From contig JAQSYQ010000001.1 in the NCBI GenBank assembly GCA_029256015.1, positions 62,001 through 126,000 on the forward strand: DNA of 64,000 bases. The letters run 5' to 3'. The translations under genes were made by a program, and so were the position numbers. Of this stretch, positions 24,963-35,132 are shown piece by piece; the stretch's first letter is position 1; every line of letters starts with the position of its first letter. Below the pieces are notes generated by a model. That model was not told the DNA's origin and ran no database searches. It saw nothing but the letters and a program-made list of their open reading frames with translations. The stretch comes from Gammaproteobacteria bacterium (GTDB lineage: Bacteria; Pseudomonadota; Gammaproteobacteria; Francisellales; CACEW01).

Positions 24963-27900
24963 TAGCCCACCCAGATTCTGGCATTTCTAAACAATCTCAT
25001 CCATGGCGAATAAGCGCCCCACTCCTGCGGGAACCAAGACATCTGTATACTTCTAAACACTCTTTCTGGATGAGGCATCATAGCCGTCACCCTTCCGTCT
25101 TCGCTACAAAATCCAGTAACTCCTCCCAATGATCCATTAGGGTTATAGGGATACTTTTCAGTTGAATTACCCATATGATCAATATAGCGCATTATTGACT
25201 GTTTGGAGCTTTGCATTTGCTCCAAAGTAGAATCAATCACAAATTTGGCCCGGCCAAAACCGTGAGAAATGACAATAGGAAGCTTAGAACCAGCCATATC
25301 TGTCATTAAAATGGATTTGGATGGCATGATTTCCACCATAGATAATCTTGCCTCAAACTTTTCAGAAAGATTTCTTTCAAAACTAGGCCACAGACCACTG
25401 CCGGGAATAATGTCTTTTAAGTGGGAGAGAAGCTGACAACCGTTGCCCACTCCAAAAGTAAAAGTATCAGGGCGATTAAAAAATTCAGAAAAAATATCAT
25501 GCAGCCTTGGGTTTAATAAAATGGTTTGAGCCCAGCCGTTGCCCGAACCCAAGATATCGTTATAAGAAGCGCCCCCGCAAATTGCCAGCCCTTTGATCTC
25601 TTTTAATGCCGCCTGGCCTTCTTTTAGATCTTGCATGGTAATATCGATGCATTCAAATCCAGCCAAATGAAAAGCTGCTGCCATTTCAATATGACCATGG
25701 CTACTTGGGTGCCGCAACACAGCAATTTTGGGCTTAGTCTGAAGCTGACTAAAAACTGCTGTGACGTCTTCTTTAGGGTCAAAGCTTAATAAAGCACTTA
25801 ATCCTTTATGCTCTGGGTCAGCTATCTGTTCATATTCTTGTTTAGCCAGTTCTGGGTTACCCGACAAAGCCTCTATTTTATAAGAGGTTTTTGACCACCA
25901 TTTTTGTAACTTAACTCGGCTTTGCCTAAAAATGATTTGGTCTTCAAATGAGATTTCAAGTTCATCGTTTTTATCAGGCTCTCCGATAATAATAGCCTGG
26001 ACCTTTAAGGCGGAAAACACGCCCAAAACCTCATCCACCTCATCAGCTTTAATCTGAATTACTGCACCCAGTTCTTCATTAAACAAGGCTTGAATGGGGT
26101 CTTTGCCTAAGCCGTCCAAATGGACTCTTACGCCTACATGGCTGGCAAAAGCCATTTCACATAGCGTTACCAATAAACCGCCATCAGAGCGGTCGTGATA
26201 AGCCAACACCTGCTTTTTCTCTAGTAAAGTCTGCATGGCCGTAAAAAAGTTCTTGAGAGTCGCCGCTTTAACATCAGGAGCAGGAGAAGCTTTCTTTTGA
26301 TAGACCTGGGCTAAACAAGAACCTCCCATTCTTTGCTGACCCTCCCCTAAATCTAACAAGATTAAATAGCTCTCACCAAAATGGCGCTTTAAGCGAGGAG
26401 ACCTTGTGCTTCTAATATTGTTAATGGGTGCAATAGCAGTGACCATGACAGAAGGAGCCATATTGTTATCCGCATCCAAAACCATGTTGCTCGCTTGGCA
26501 GTCATTGGCCATAATCGACAGAGAAAGCTCAGGGCAAAGCTCTTCGGCCACTGTCTTAACCATTTCATAAAGTGAGGCATCGTATGGCTGAATCGCCTCG
26601 GCCCAACTTAAGGCCAGTTTAATATTACTCATTTTTTCTATTTTAGCGCCGGCTAAATTGGTAATAGCTTCACCAACAGCCATTCTGACTGAAGCAATAG
26701 GGTCTGCCTGTGCCAGCAAAGTTTTCTCACCCAAAGAAATAACTTCTCCCGAAGAGCCCTCAAATCCATGACACAGCATCATAAAATCTGCCACTGGAAC
26801 TTGCCACGGGCCAATCATTGGGTCTCGCGCAACCAAGCCACCTACAGAGCGGTCACAGTGGTTCAGAATAAAATATTTACTTGCTACAGCCGGAAGCCTT
26901 AATACTTTTTTTACCGCTTCCTCAAGATCAATACCATCGCTTTGCCATAAGTCCGATGGATTGGATAGCAAATCAGCTACTCTGACTCCAAAAAGCTCAG
27001 CTTTAGGCTCTGATATTTCCCTATTTTCTATTTGAACTTCAAACTGGCAGTTTGATCGCTTGGCCGAATTCTCAAAAACCGCCAAATGCTCCTCGGCAAC
27101 CTTACAGATCATATCTCCATTAGGATAGGTCACTATGGATAAAATAGGATTGGGCTGCATATTACAGCAGTCTTCTATAAGCTTTTGCCTAGCAAGAATC
27201 ATGTCTTCCCTGATTTTTATTGCCAGTCCATTTTCAGCAAGCGATTTGACGTGATTAGGCTGGATATTACCAATATAAGCTGTGCTCAACTTTGGAAAAA
27301 CTTTGGGGAAGGTTCTTAGAAAGCCCCCTATTAGCGGCAAACCTAATTTATGGTAGCCACGAGCCTGACTGACAGGAACATTCATGATAATTGACAGAGT
27401 CGATTGCTGATCGCTCGCATAGATATCTAGCTGCTCCCAAGGGTGAACGAAACCAGGAATATTCAAATCAGGCAAGGTATAGCCTGATATTACTGCATTA
27501 GTTTTTGAGCCCCGACCAATCGTTGTGGGGTAAAAGGTCGGAGTAAATGCGCTTAAGTCTGTTTGTTTTAACTGGCAGCTAATATGCTGATCTTCCTGGT
27601 GAAAGACATAAATATGATTATCCACATTCGGATAGAAGTAAGCCGCCTCTTTGCCTCGTACTACTCCTACATTGCTCTCGTGAAGTAAAACATCCCCATC
27701 CTTCTCACAGGACTTCTCTATCATTTGCATCGGGGTCAATGGCTGTTTTTCACCGTTAATGGTCCACTGCATTTCAAATAAATCTTGAGGGCTATCGACA
27801 GCTGGCGCCAGATTCAAATTCACCTTGGCTTGCTTAATGGTTTCTAAAAACAAAGCTTTAGCAAATTCTATATCGGGCAATAAAGTCTGGGTTTCTTCTT

Positions 27901-28303
27901 GATATAAAAACTTCACCAGTCTTTTTGCTTCTTCATCAGATATTGAGGAACTGGTTTTAATTTGATAGAGCACGCCTCTTTCGATTCTTTCAACCGCATA
28001 TAAGCCACAGTCATGAGCTAGCTCGGTGACATTTTTAGACCAGGCCGTGATAGTGCTAAAATGCGGCATAGCGATAAAGTTCAAATCGCTTTGCATAGTA
28101 TGAGCAGCTATAGGCTCATGCTGTAAAATCTTTACCAAGTCTCCGCACTGCTCATCAGAAAGACTTTGAGACAAAGCCACAAAATAAGCATATTCGGCTT
28201 CTATGGCTTCAACTTGGGGCACTGAGCTTTGGATGTCTAGCAAAAGCTTCTGCGATGCTGACGAGCTTAATGCAAGGTGACCTCTTAAATACATTATAAC
28301 CAT
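24962..28303 (-). CDS. purL: Phosphoribosylformylglycinamidine synthase
   Basis: The fourth step of de novo purine synthesis, FGAR to FGAM, in the fused gammaproteobacterial form. The N-terminal linker domain, the two AIR-synthase-like halves (DRSVGGLVARDPMIG, HDRSDGGLLVTLCEMAF) and the C-terminal glutaminase domain (nucleophile Cys in GNGCQLL, and HPE in MMPHPERVFR) are all present. At 1113 residues it is about 180 shorter than the roughly 1295-residue E. coli enzyme, apparently by internal shortening. AAGGA lies 11 nt before the ATG; an alternative start is the Met at residue 4. Its stop overlaps the first subunit gene. Confidence 0.95.
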   Translation of the reverse strand: MVIMYLRGHLALSSSASQKLLLDIQSSVPQVEAIEAEYAYFVALSQSLSDEQCGDLVKILQHEPIAAHTMQSDLNFIAMPHFSTITAWSKNVTELAHDCGLYAVERIERGVLYQIKTSSSISDEEAKRLVKFLYQEETQTLLPDIEFAKALFLETIKQAKVNLNLAPAVDSPQDLFEMQWTINGEKQPLTPMQMIEKSCEKDGDVLLHESNVGVVRGKEAAYFYPNVDNHIYVFHQEDQHISCQLKQTDLSAFTPTFYPTTIGRGSKTNAVISGYTLPDLNIPGFVHPWEQLDIYASDQQSTLSIIMNVPVSQARGYHKLGLPLIGGFLRTFPKVFPKLSTAYIGNIQPNHVKSLAENGLAIKIREDMILARQKLIEDCCNMQPNPILSIVTYPNGDMICKVAEEHLAVFENSAKRSNCQFEVQIENREISEPKAELFGVRVADLLSNPSDLWQSDGIDLEEAVKKVLRLPAVASKYFILNHCDRSVGGLVARDPMIGPWQVPVADFMMLCHGFEGSSGEVISLGEKTLLAQADPIASVRMAVGEAITNLAGAKIEKMSNIKLALSWAEAIQPYDASLYEMVKTVAEELCPELSLSIMANDCQASNMVLDADNNMAPSVMVTAIAPINNIRSTRSPRLKRHFGESYLILLDLGEGQQRMGGSCLAQVYQKKASPAPDVKAATLKNFFTAMQTLLEKKQVLAYHDRSDGGLLVTLCEMAFASHVGVRVHLDGLGKDPIQALFNEELGAVIQIKADEVDEVLGVFSALKVQAIIIGEPDKNDELEISFEDQIIFRQSRVKLQKWWSKTSYKIEALSGNPELAKQEYEQIADPEHKGLSALLSFDPKEDVTAVFSQLQTKPKIAVLRHPSSHGHIEMAAAFHLAGFECIDITMQDLKEGQAALKEIKGLAICGGASYNDILGSGNGWAQTILLNPRLHDIFSEFFNRPDTFTFGVGNGCQLLSHLKDIIPGSGLWPSFERNLSEKFEARLSMVEIMPSKSILMTDMAGSKLPIVISHGFGRAKFVIDSTLEQMQSSKQSIMRYIDHMGNSTEKYPYNPNGSLGGVTGFCSEDGRVTAMMPHPERVFRSIQMSWFPQEWGAYSPWMRLFRNARIWVG

Positions 28304-28419
28304 GCTAAATTGAATCCTTACCTGCTCAAGTTTTGTAAAACTTAATTTTATGCCAATTCTTTTATTATACTAACTATAATACACTATTAAAATTATAGCC
28401 TGAAATTAACGAGCCTAAC

Positions 28420-29724
28420 ATGAACCAAGAAATTACCGTACATTTAACTGACAAGCCTGCTGCTGCTCCATGGGGCGAGCACAACTTAATCAGCTTCAAC
28501 AACAGCCAAATCACTGTGCATGTTCCTAAAAATAAAAACTGGCCACTTCGTGAAATCCAAAAAGCCGGACGTCAATGTTATAACCTTGGCATCCCTAGAT
28601 TAACTTTAAGCGGTAAAAATTGGGACATCGATTCCCAATGGGCATTCTATCAAGGCTTAAGCAATCATAAAAAGCCATGCCAGTTGCGCTTTGCCAAGCT
28701 TCCGGCAGAGCAGGAAACCGTATTGCAGGCCTGGCTAAAAGTCCACAGCTGGGCAAAAACACAAATCAATGCCTCAGCCCAAGAAAAATCCCCTAGAGCT
28801 CTGGCTGATAATGCCATTGCCTTTTTAGAAGAAATTGCCCCTGGTAAAATATCTTCAAGCTTAATAGTCGGTGATGACTTAAAAAATGAAGGCTGGATGG
28901 GGCTTTACTCAGTGGGCAAAGGCAGCGATCGCCCTCCTGTCATGGCTGTGATTGATTACAACCCCAAGAAAAATAAAACCGTTCCCACGGCAGCAGCTTT
29001 AGTAGGCAAAGGCATTTGCTTTGATAGCGGAGGCTATAGTCTGAAACAAACCGAATCTATGTCCAATATGAAAAATGATATGGGAGGCGCGGCAACGGTA
29101 TGCGCAGCTCTAGGCTTGGCTATTTTACAAGGCCTTAAAAAACGAGTTCAGATTATTTTGTGCTGTGCAGAAAACTTAGTAAGCGGGCATGCTTATAAGC
29201 TAGGCGATATTATTCACTATAAAAACGGAATCAGCGTTGAAGTTGTGAACACTGATGCCGAAGGTAGGTTGGTGCTAGCCGATGGCCTGATCAAAGCTTC
29301 TGAAACCGGTGCTCCTTTAATTATTGATGCCGCAACTTTAACGGGGGCAGCAGTGGTTGCTGTCGGCATGGACTATACGGCCTTATTCGCTTTGGATGCT
29401 GACTTAAGAAGTCGTACTTTAGACTACGCAGCAGCGCAACATGAGCTTGTCTGGCCTATGCCGCTTGAAACCTGGCACAGAGACCAAGTGCCTTCCTACT
29501 ATGCAGACACTGCCAATAGCAGAAAAGTTCCTATGGGTGGGCCAAGTGGGGCTAGCAACGCTGCCGGCTTTTTAAGCCGATTTGTCCCAAACGATGGCAA
29601 AGGTTGGCTACATTTTGATTTGGCCAACGCTTTTCAAAATGATGCAAGCGCCCTATTTGGCGCCGGAGCGACTGGCGCTTCGATTAAAACTATCGCTGAA
29701 ACCCTATTAAAGGAAGTTCAATGA
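28420..29724 (+). CDS. M17 leucyl aminopeptidase-family metallopeptidase
   Basis: A 434-residue cytosolic peptidase of the M17 family, with the di-metal site intact: VGKGICFDSGGYSLK (Lys and Asp ligands), MKNDMGGAA and the signature NTDAEGRLVLADG. It removes N-terminal residues from peptides and is normally hexameric. It is divergent from purL across 116 bp that contain AT-rich sequence including a TATAAT at 28375-28380, a possible -10 element, though no good -35 is apparent. The stop overlaps the next start as ATGA. Confidence 0.92.
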   Translation: MNQEITVHLTDKPAAAPWGEHNLISFNNSQITVHVPKNKNWPLREIQKAGRQCYNLGIPRLTLSGKNWDIDSQWAFYQGLSNHKKPCQLRFAKLPAEQETVLQAWLKVHSWAKTQINASAQEKSPRALADNAIAFLEEIAPGKISSSLIVGDDLKNEGWMGLYSVGKGSDRPPVMAVIDYNPKKNKTVPTAAALVGKGICFDSGGYSLKQTESMSNMKNDMGGAATVCAALGLAILQGLKKRVQIILCCAENLVSGHAYKLGDIIHYKNGISVEVVNTDAEGRLVLADGLIKASETGAPLIIDAATLTGAAVVAVGMDYTALFALDADLRSRTLDYAAAQHELVWPMPLETWHRDQVPSYYADTANSRKVPMGGPSGASNAAGFLSRFVPNDGKGWLHFDLANAFQNDASALFGAGATGASIKTIAETLLKEVQ

Positions 29725-30956
29725 TTAACAATCGCTCTATTATAGTATTCAGTTTAATGGCTTTATTTCTTTGTTTTGAAATGGCTTTACAAGTTTCCCC
29801 TGGAGTCATGACAGAACCCTTAAGACAAGACCTGCATTTAAGCGCTTATGGCTTAGGGCTAATGTCAGGATGCTATTTTGTGACTTATTCACTGATGCAG
29901 ATCCCCTCAGGTTTATTGTTCGATAGAGCCAACTTTAGGATCTTGGTTACCATTGCTATTAGTATTTGTGCGGTAGGCGCCGGCATTTTTGGTCTGGCAG
30001 ATTCTTTACTGAGCGGCTTATTGGCAAGACTTTTCATGGGCTTTGGCTCAGCCTTTGCTTTTTTATCGGTATTGACCGTCGCTGGCCGTTGCTTCCATAC
30101 CCGTCACTTTGCTTTTTTATCAGGAATCGCTCAGCTTTTAGCCGCTTTAGGCGCTATTGGCGGCGAAATCCCGATCGCTTTTGCCGTTCATCATTTGGGC
30201 TGGCGACATACTTTATGGGTTTTAATGAGCTTAGGCTTAATGCTTGCTTTGACGGTTTGGACTTTTCTTAAACTCAAGCAGAAAGAATGCAGCTATGAAC
30301 AAGAAGCTCATCCTGAATCGGTTGGAACCAGCCTTCGTCATATCCTAAAAAATCCCCAAACCTGGTGGATCGCTTTTTATGCCTTTTTAAACTGGGCCCC
30401 TGTTACTGCTTTTGCTTCACTGTGGGGAGTTCCCTTTTTGATAAGCAGCTACCACATTTCGACCCAGACAGCAGCCAGCTTTTGCTCACTAATTTGGCTA
30501 GGAATTGGCTTAAGCAGCCCGTTTATCGGTGTGTTATCAGACAAAGTGGGCCATAGAAAACCATTTTTAACTTTAACTGCTTTAATTGGTGCCATTAGCA
30601 TAGCCGCCGTTATCTATGCCCCCAATTTGCCATTGCCACTATTAGGAATAAGTTTGTTTTTCGCCGGGGTAGGTTCTTCGGGGCAGATTTTAAGCTATGC
30701 CGTCGTGCAAGATTTTGCTGCCAAATCCAGACTCTCGACTTCCATTGGATTTAACAATATGGCACTCGTGGCCAGCGGGCTTGTTATGCAGCCTTTGGTA
30801 GGGAAATTATTGGCTTGGAACGAAGGAACTGCCTTTACTGGACAGACTTATGATTTGATGAGCTTTCAGCATGCTTTAATTGTATTGCCTATTGCCTTTG
30901 TTTTATGTGCATCAATCAGTCAGCTTTTTATCAAAGAAACCCTTGAGTGCAAATGA
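29721..30956 (+). CDS. MFS transporter
   Basis: A 411-residue membrane protein with 12 hydrophobic segments. The N-terminal LCFEMALQVSPGVMTEPL with DLHLSAYGLGLMSGCYF is typical of an MFS branch common in Legionella and Coxiella, whose members include amino-acid and nucleoside transporters; motif A is degenerate (GLLFDRANFR) while the second-half loop is well kept (GVLSDKVGHRKP). Its start overlaps the aminopeptidase stop by 4 nt, so it may take up or export the products of peptide breakdown. The substrate is inference. Confidence 0.85.
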   Translation: MINNRSIIVFSLMALFLCFEMALQVSPGVMTEPLRQDLHLSAYGLGLMSGCYFVTYSLMQIPSGLLFDRANFRILVTIAISICAVGAGIFGLADSLLSGLLARLFMGFGSAFAFLSVLTVAGRCFHTRHFAFLSGIAQLLAALGAIGGEIPIAFAVHHLGWRHTLWVLMSLGLMLALTVWTFLKLKQKECSYEQEAHPESVGTSLRHILKNPQTWWIAFYAFLNWAPVTAFASLWGVPFLISSYHISTQTAASFCSLIWLGIGLSSPFIGVLSDKVGHRKPFLTLTALIGAISIAAVIYAPNLPLPLLGISLFFAGVGSSGQILSYAVVQDFAAKSRLSTSIGFNNMALVASGLVMQPLVGKLLAWNEGTAFTGQTYDLMSFQHALIVLPIAFVLCASISQLFIKETLECK

Positions 30957-30980
30957 TAATAGTGTTGTCATTGACTATGC

Positions 30981-31048
30981 TGTCATCCTCGACTTAATCG
31001 GGAATCCAGGTTTTAATTTACTAAATGCTCGCCTTTGCGGGAATGACA
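30981..31048. repeat. Palindromic repeat overlapping the pyrD 3' end
   Basis: An imperfect palindrome beginning TGTCATCCTCG and ending CGGGAATGACA, of the dispersed 'TGTCATTCCCGC' type found in many proteobacterial genomes. It spans the 64-bp gap between convergent MFS and pyrD and enters pyrD, providing its last codons. A related half element occurs at 58463-58487. Confidence 0.7.
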
Positions 31049-32046
31049 GATAGACAATCTTGAATCAATCCAGGCCCTTGATAAATCAAGCCGGTATAGA
31101 GCTGAATTAAATCCGCCCCGGCTTCAATTTTTTCTTGAGCGGCATGAGCATTCATGATTCCGCCAGAGGCCACAATAGGAATCTGGCCTTTTAATTCCTG
31201 CTTAAGTAACTTTAAGGTTGCAGTGCTTTTGCTTAACAAAGGCGCCCCGCTTAAACCGCCGGCCTCTTTGCTTTCATGCAAGCTTTCTACGCCTTCTCTT
31301 GAAACCGTAGTATTGGTTGCGATAATGCCTTCAACTTTATGCCTTAAAAAACACTCTGCAAGCTCTACTACTTCTTGATGAGTCAGGTCTGGAGCAATTT
31401 TAAATAGAACAGGCACTTTTTTATTATATTTACGCTCCAGATTCGCTTGCTCTAACTTAATGCCGGCAACTAAAAAATTTAAATATTCCCCATGCTGCAA
31501 CTGGCGTAAATTTGTAGTATTGGGAGAGGAAATATTAACGGTAATATAGCTTGCGTAATGATAGGCTTTTTTTAAGCCAATAGTGTAGTCATCTAAGGCC
31601 AGCTCAATGGGAGTGGCTGCATTTTTGCCGATATTAATCCCTAAAACACCTTGGTATTGGCTCTGTTTGACCCGTTCGATTAAATAATCAATCCCCTTGT
31701 TGTTAAAACCCATTCTGTTAATAAGGGCTTGGGCTTGATTCAGTCTAAACAGGCGGGGCCGAGGATTACCATCCTGAGCTTTGGGAGTCACCGTACCAAT
31801 TTCTATAAATCCAAATCCTAAAGCGGCCAAACCGTCAATATAGTCGCCGTTTTTATCAAGACCCGCAGCAAGACCTACAGGATTGCTAAAGCTTAAACCG
31901 AACAATTGCTTGGGCTTTCTAATGGGTTTAGGGAATAAAGCCTTAGTAAGACCCAGGTGATGAGCCAGCTGCAAAGCTTTTAAACTTAAGCTGTGTGAAA
32001 CTTCAGGCTTGAGCTTAAACAGTAATGGCTTTAGCAATTGATACAA
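31021..32046 (-). CDS. pyrD: Dihydroorotate dehydrogenase (quinone), class 2
   Basis: A 341-residue membrane-associated flavoprotein that oxidises dihydroorotate with quinone as acceptor in pyrimidine synthesis. Family features: LFGLSFSNPVGLAAGLDKNG (FMN-binding), FIEIGTVTPKAQDGNPRPRLFR, NISSPNTTNLR with the catalytic Ser, and ASGGIMNAHAAQEKIEAGADLIQ-type phosphate loop near the end. The start is TTG at 32046, supported by GGGAGG 6 nt upstream; that Shine-Dalgarno is part of a palindromic repeat. The final residues (VIPAKASI) are encoded by another repeat. The catalytic domain is complete. Confidence 0.95.
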   Translation of the reverse strand: MYQLLKPLLFKLKPEVSHSLSLKALQLAHHLGLTKALFPKPIRKPKQLFGLSFSNPVGLAAGLDKNGDYIDGLAALGFGFIEIGTVTPKAQDGNPRPRLFRLNQAQALINRMGFNNKGIDYLIERVKQSQYQGVLGINIGKNAATPIELALDDYTIGLKKAYHYASYITVNISSPNTTNLRQLQHGEYLNFLVAGIKLEQANLERKYNKKVPVLFKIAPDLTHQEVVELAECFLRHKVEGIIATNTTVSREGVESLHESKEAGGLSGAPLLSKSTATLKLLKQELKGQIPIVASGGIMNAHAAQEKIEAGADLIQLYTGLIYQGPGLIQDCLSVIPAKASI

Positions 32047-32051
32047 AATAT

Positions 32052-32131
32052 TCCTCCCTTTTTTAAAGGGAGGCTAGGAGGGATTTTATAGCCCTTCAAA
32101 TCCTCCCTGCCCTCCTTTACAAAGGAGGGAG
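32052..32131. repeat. CCTCCC-type palindromic repeat between pyrD and the aminopeptidase P gene
   Basis: Two hairpins, CTCCCTTTTTTAAAGGGAG and CCTCCTTTACAAAGGAGG, face each other around TAGGAGGGATTTTATAGCC, forming a larger inverted repeat of about 80 bp. A second copy of the same architecture lies at 52023-52110. Its minus-strand end supplies the GGGAGG in front of pyrD. Confidence 0.75.
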
Positions 32132-32132
32132 T

Positions 32133-33914
32133 TTATAGTGGAGCTGTCGCTACTTTTAGCCAGTCCTGTTCTTCTTGAGACAGGCCTTTAATCGTATCGG
32201 CAATTTTTTGATGATAGTCATTGATCCACTGGATTTCCTTCTCGCTTAGCTCCGCTTTATTGATAAGCTTACGATTATAGGGAACCAAAGTGAGGTCTTC
32301 AAAGCCATAAAATGGTCCGTGATTGCTCATACTTTGCAGCTCATCATACACAGTACGGATTAAGCAAAGGTTTTCGATGCGAATGCCATATCGCTCGGCA
32401 AGATAAAGCCCAGGCTCATTGCTCACGATCATCCCAGGCTTAAGTGCTACTCCGCTTGCGCCCTGTGAAATTCTTTGAGGGCCTTCATGAACGCATAAAA
32501 ATGCTCCTACCCCATGACCAGTACCATGCCCGTAGTTTAGGGCTTCCTGCCACAAAGGCATTCTTGCTAGAGCATCGATATGCTCCCCCCTGGTGCCATC
32601 CGGGAATACACTATGAGCCAAAGCCAAATGGCCTTTTAGAACGAGTGTGTAATGATGTTTTTCTTCCGGACTAGGACTGCCCAAATGATGCACTCTCGTG
32701 ATATCGGTGGTACCTTGCAGATATTGAGCGCCTGAGTCCAGCAAGTAAAGCGCTGAATTATCTACTTTGCTGTCAGTATCTTCATTCACTGCATAGTGAA
32801 TAATGGCACCATGCCCAGCAAAACCGCTTATGGTGTTGAAACTTAAACTGACGTAGTCTGCATCCTGCTTACGAAATTCCTCTAGCTTAGTCGCTAAAGA
32901 TATTTCAGTATGGCCTTCTGCCCAATGCTTATCCATCCAGCATAAAAACCGAATCATAGCCCTCGCGTCTTTTCGATGGGCTTCTCTTGCCCCTTCTTGC
33001 TCAACGAGGTTTTTGCATGCCTTCATCATGGTAATGGGGGAAGCATCCAGCATGATTTCTGCCGATTTAAGCTGCTGCTCTATCCAGTAACTTGCCGTAG
33101 CCGGATCGACTAAGACTTTTCCTTTGAGCTCATTTAATGCTGCTTGGATTTCTGAATATTCTCGAAGATTTATGCCCTGCTCTTTAAAATAGGCCAAATC
33201 TTCTTGCCTAATCTTGGCCAAATCAACAAACAGGATAGCCTGATCCTGAGTCACCAAGGCATAGCTAATGACCAAAGGATTGTAATCTACATCTTTGCCG
33301 CGAATATTATACAGCCAGGCGATGGCATCCAGCATGCTAATAACGTGGGATTCCGCCCTTTTCTCTTGTAAAGCTTTACGCAGCTGAGCGATTTTATCTT
33401 TCGCACTCATTCCGCTATGTTTAAGCTCGTAAATACTTACCGGGCTGTTCTTAAGCTCAGCTTCTCTATGCCAAATCTTATCGACCAAATTGACATCATG
33501 GGCTAATAACTTGCCTTTTACGCTTTCTAAAGCTGCTTTAAATTTTCTAGCCTGAGCTATGCTGATCACTTTAGGGTCTACTGCGCAGACTTTGCCGACA
33601 GCATTCATTTTAAGCCAGGCATCAATGGGAGGGGCAAATCCCTGCACTTGCTCTTTCATGAGCCGGTAATATTGAGTATCCAACTGCTTTTCAGCTTGCA
33701 AAAAATAACGGGGGTCAGTCCATAAGTAGGCCTGATCCATCCCCACCAAAGCATCCCCTGCAGAGCCAGTAAAATGACTTATCCAAGGCCTTCTTTGCCA
33801 ATGCTTTGGCACATATTCATTTTGATGCTCATCTCCAGAAGGAACGTAATAAAAGTCCACTCCCATTTCCTGCATGGCTTTTCTTAAGTGCTTAAGTTTT
33901 TCTGAAATATTCAT
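32133..33914 (-). CDS. Xaa-Pro aminopeptidase (M24B, three-domain type)
   Basis: A 593-residue protein with two creatinase-like N-terminal domains and a C-terminal pita-bread metallopeptidase domain. The five metal ligands are present: Asp in LLDSGAQYLQGTTDITR (two), His in GTGHGVGAFL, Glu in SNEPGLY and Glu in GIRIENL. The size and layout match the longer, eukaryote-like aminopeptidase P1 rather than the 440-residue E. coli PepP. It removes N-terminal residues before proline. The ATG at 33914 is preferred, with AAGG 6 nt upstream; it follows the deoB stop by 2 nt. Confidence 0.92.
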   Translation of the reverse strand: MNISEKLKHLRKAMQEMGVDFYYVPSGDEHQNEYVPKHWQRRPWISHFTGSAGDALVGMDQAYLWTDPRYFLQAEKQLDTQYYRLMKEQVQGFAPPIDAWLKMNAVGKVCAVDPKVISIAQARKFKAALESVKGKLLAHDVNLVDKIWHREAELKNSPVSIYELKHSGMSAKDKIAQLRKALQEKRAESHVISMLDAIAWLYNIRGKDVDYNPLVISYALVTQDQAILFVDLAKIRQEDLAYFKEQGINLREYSEIQAALNELKGKVLVDPATASYWIEQQLKSAEIMLDASPITMMKACKNLVEQEGAREAHRKDARAMIRFLCWMDKHWAEGHTEISLATKLEEFRKQDADYVSLSFNTISGFAGHGAIIHYAVNEDTDSKVDNSALYLLDSGAQYLQGTTDITRVHHLGSPSPEEKHHYTLVLKGHLALAHSVFPDGTRGEHIDALARMPLWQEALNYGHGTGHGVGAFLCVHEGPQRISQGASGVALKPGMIVSNEPGLYLAERYGIRIENLCLIRTVYDELQSMSNHGPFYGFEDLTLVPYNRKLINKAELSEKEIQWINDYHQKIADTIKGLSQEEQDWLKVATAPL

Positions 33915-33916
33915 AT

Positions 33917-35122
33917 TCACCTTATTGGGCAAGCTTTTCCATAGTGTAAAGGCGCTAAAGCAAAGTAAGATGCGAGAGTTTGCCCGATATCTGCAAAGCT
34001 CTCTCTTGCTCCCAGGCTCCCTGCTTTAAGCTTCTTTCCATAGATTAGCACAGGAATATGCTCACGGGTATGGTCGGAGCCCGGCATGGTGGGATCACAA
34101 CCATGATCGGCGCTTATAACCAAAATATCTTCTTCCTGCATTATAGCTAATAACTCGGGTAGTCTTTGATCAAATTCCTTTAAAGCCTCAGCATAGCCTA
34201 ATGGGTCACGTCGATGGCCAAATGAAGAATCAAAGTCCACAAAATTGCTGAAAATTAAGCTTTTATCAGGCGCGGCCTGTATTGCTTTAAGGGTCGCGTT
34301 AAATATGCCGTTATTATCTGGCGCTTTAATCACTTCACTGATTCCTCGATGTGCAAAAATATCAGCAATCTTCCCTATAGCAATAACTTGCTGGCCATTT
34401 GCAATCATCTTATCTAATAAGGTATCACCTGGTGGAGCCACTGCTAAATCTTTGCGGTTGGCGGTTCTTTTAAAAGACCCTGCCTCTCCGATAAAGGGTC
34501 TTGCGATCACCCGGCCGATATTATAAGGGTCTACCAATTTCCTGGCGATTTCACAAATTTCATAAAGCCTTTCCAAGCCGAAATACTGCTCATGTGCCGC
34601 TATTTGAAATACGCTGTCTCCTGAAGTATAAAGAATGGGCTTGCCCGTCCTAATATGTTCTTGACCCAGCTCTTTAATAATTTCGGTGCCTGAGGCGTGC
34701 TTTTCTCCAAGCACTCCAGGCAAATCAGCTTGTTTGACAAAAGCCTCGATCAGATCTTTAGGGAAGCATTGCTCTATTGTAGGAAAGTAGCCCCATTCAA
34801 ACTCAACCGGGACTCCCATCATTTCCCAATGTCCACTTGGTGTATCTTTGCCTCGACTCAGTTCAGCCGCACAACCATAAGCCCCTTTGATAGGCCCTTG
34901 ATAGCCTAAACTATCAGGCAAGGTTTTGCCCGTGCTGATTCCATAGGCTTTCGCCAAGCCTAATTCGGCAAGATGAGGTAAGTGTAAAGCTTTATGGTGA
35001 TTCTCCGCATAGATTTTTGCGATATGGCCCAGCGTATCTGCGCCCTTATCTCCAAAAGTCTCTGCGTCAGGCGCTTCTCCAATTCCAAAGGAATCTAGAA
35101 CCAATACTATCGCTCTTTTCAT
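33917..35122 (-). CDS. deoB: Phosphopentomutase
   Basis: A 401-residue alkaline-phosphatase-superfamily mutase that interconverts ribose 1- and 5-phosphate (and the deoxy forms) in nucleoside salvage. Signatures: [15 protein letters not shown] at the start (first metal Asp), [20 protein letters not shown] (phosphorylated Thr in the DTPSGHW motif) and [22 protein letters not shown] with metal-binding Asp/His residues. It lies 10 nt after udk, so a nucleoside-salvage unit (udk-deoB) is likely. Confidence 0.96.
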   Translation of the reverse strand: MKRAIVLVLDSFGIGEAPDAETFGDKGADTLGHIAKIYAENHHKALHLPHLAELGLAKAYGISTGKTLPDSLGYQGPIKGAYGCAAELSRGKDTPSGHWEMMGVPVEFEWGYFPTIEQCFPKDLIEAFVKQADLPGVLGEKHASGTEIIKELGQEHIRTGKPILYTSGDSVFQIAAHEQYFGLERLYEICEIARKLVDPYNIGRVIARPFIGEAGSFKRTANRKDLAVAPPGDTLLDKMIANGQQVIAIGKIADIFAHRGISEVIKAPDNNGIFNATLKAIQAAPDKSLIFSNFVDFDSSFGHRRDPLGYAEALKEFDQRLPELLAIMQEEDILVISADHGCDPTMPGSDHTREHIPVLIYGKKLKAGSLGARESFADIGQTLASYFALAPLHYGKACPIR

Positions 35123-35132
35123 GCGTGTCCAA

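Noticed and set aside
28304..28419. Divergent promoter between purL and the M17 peptidase
   Set aside because: TATAAT and TATACT are present, but no -35 at proper spacing could be found, so no separate feature was called.
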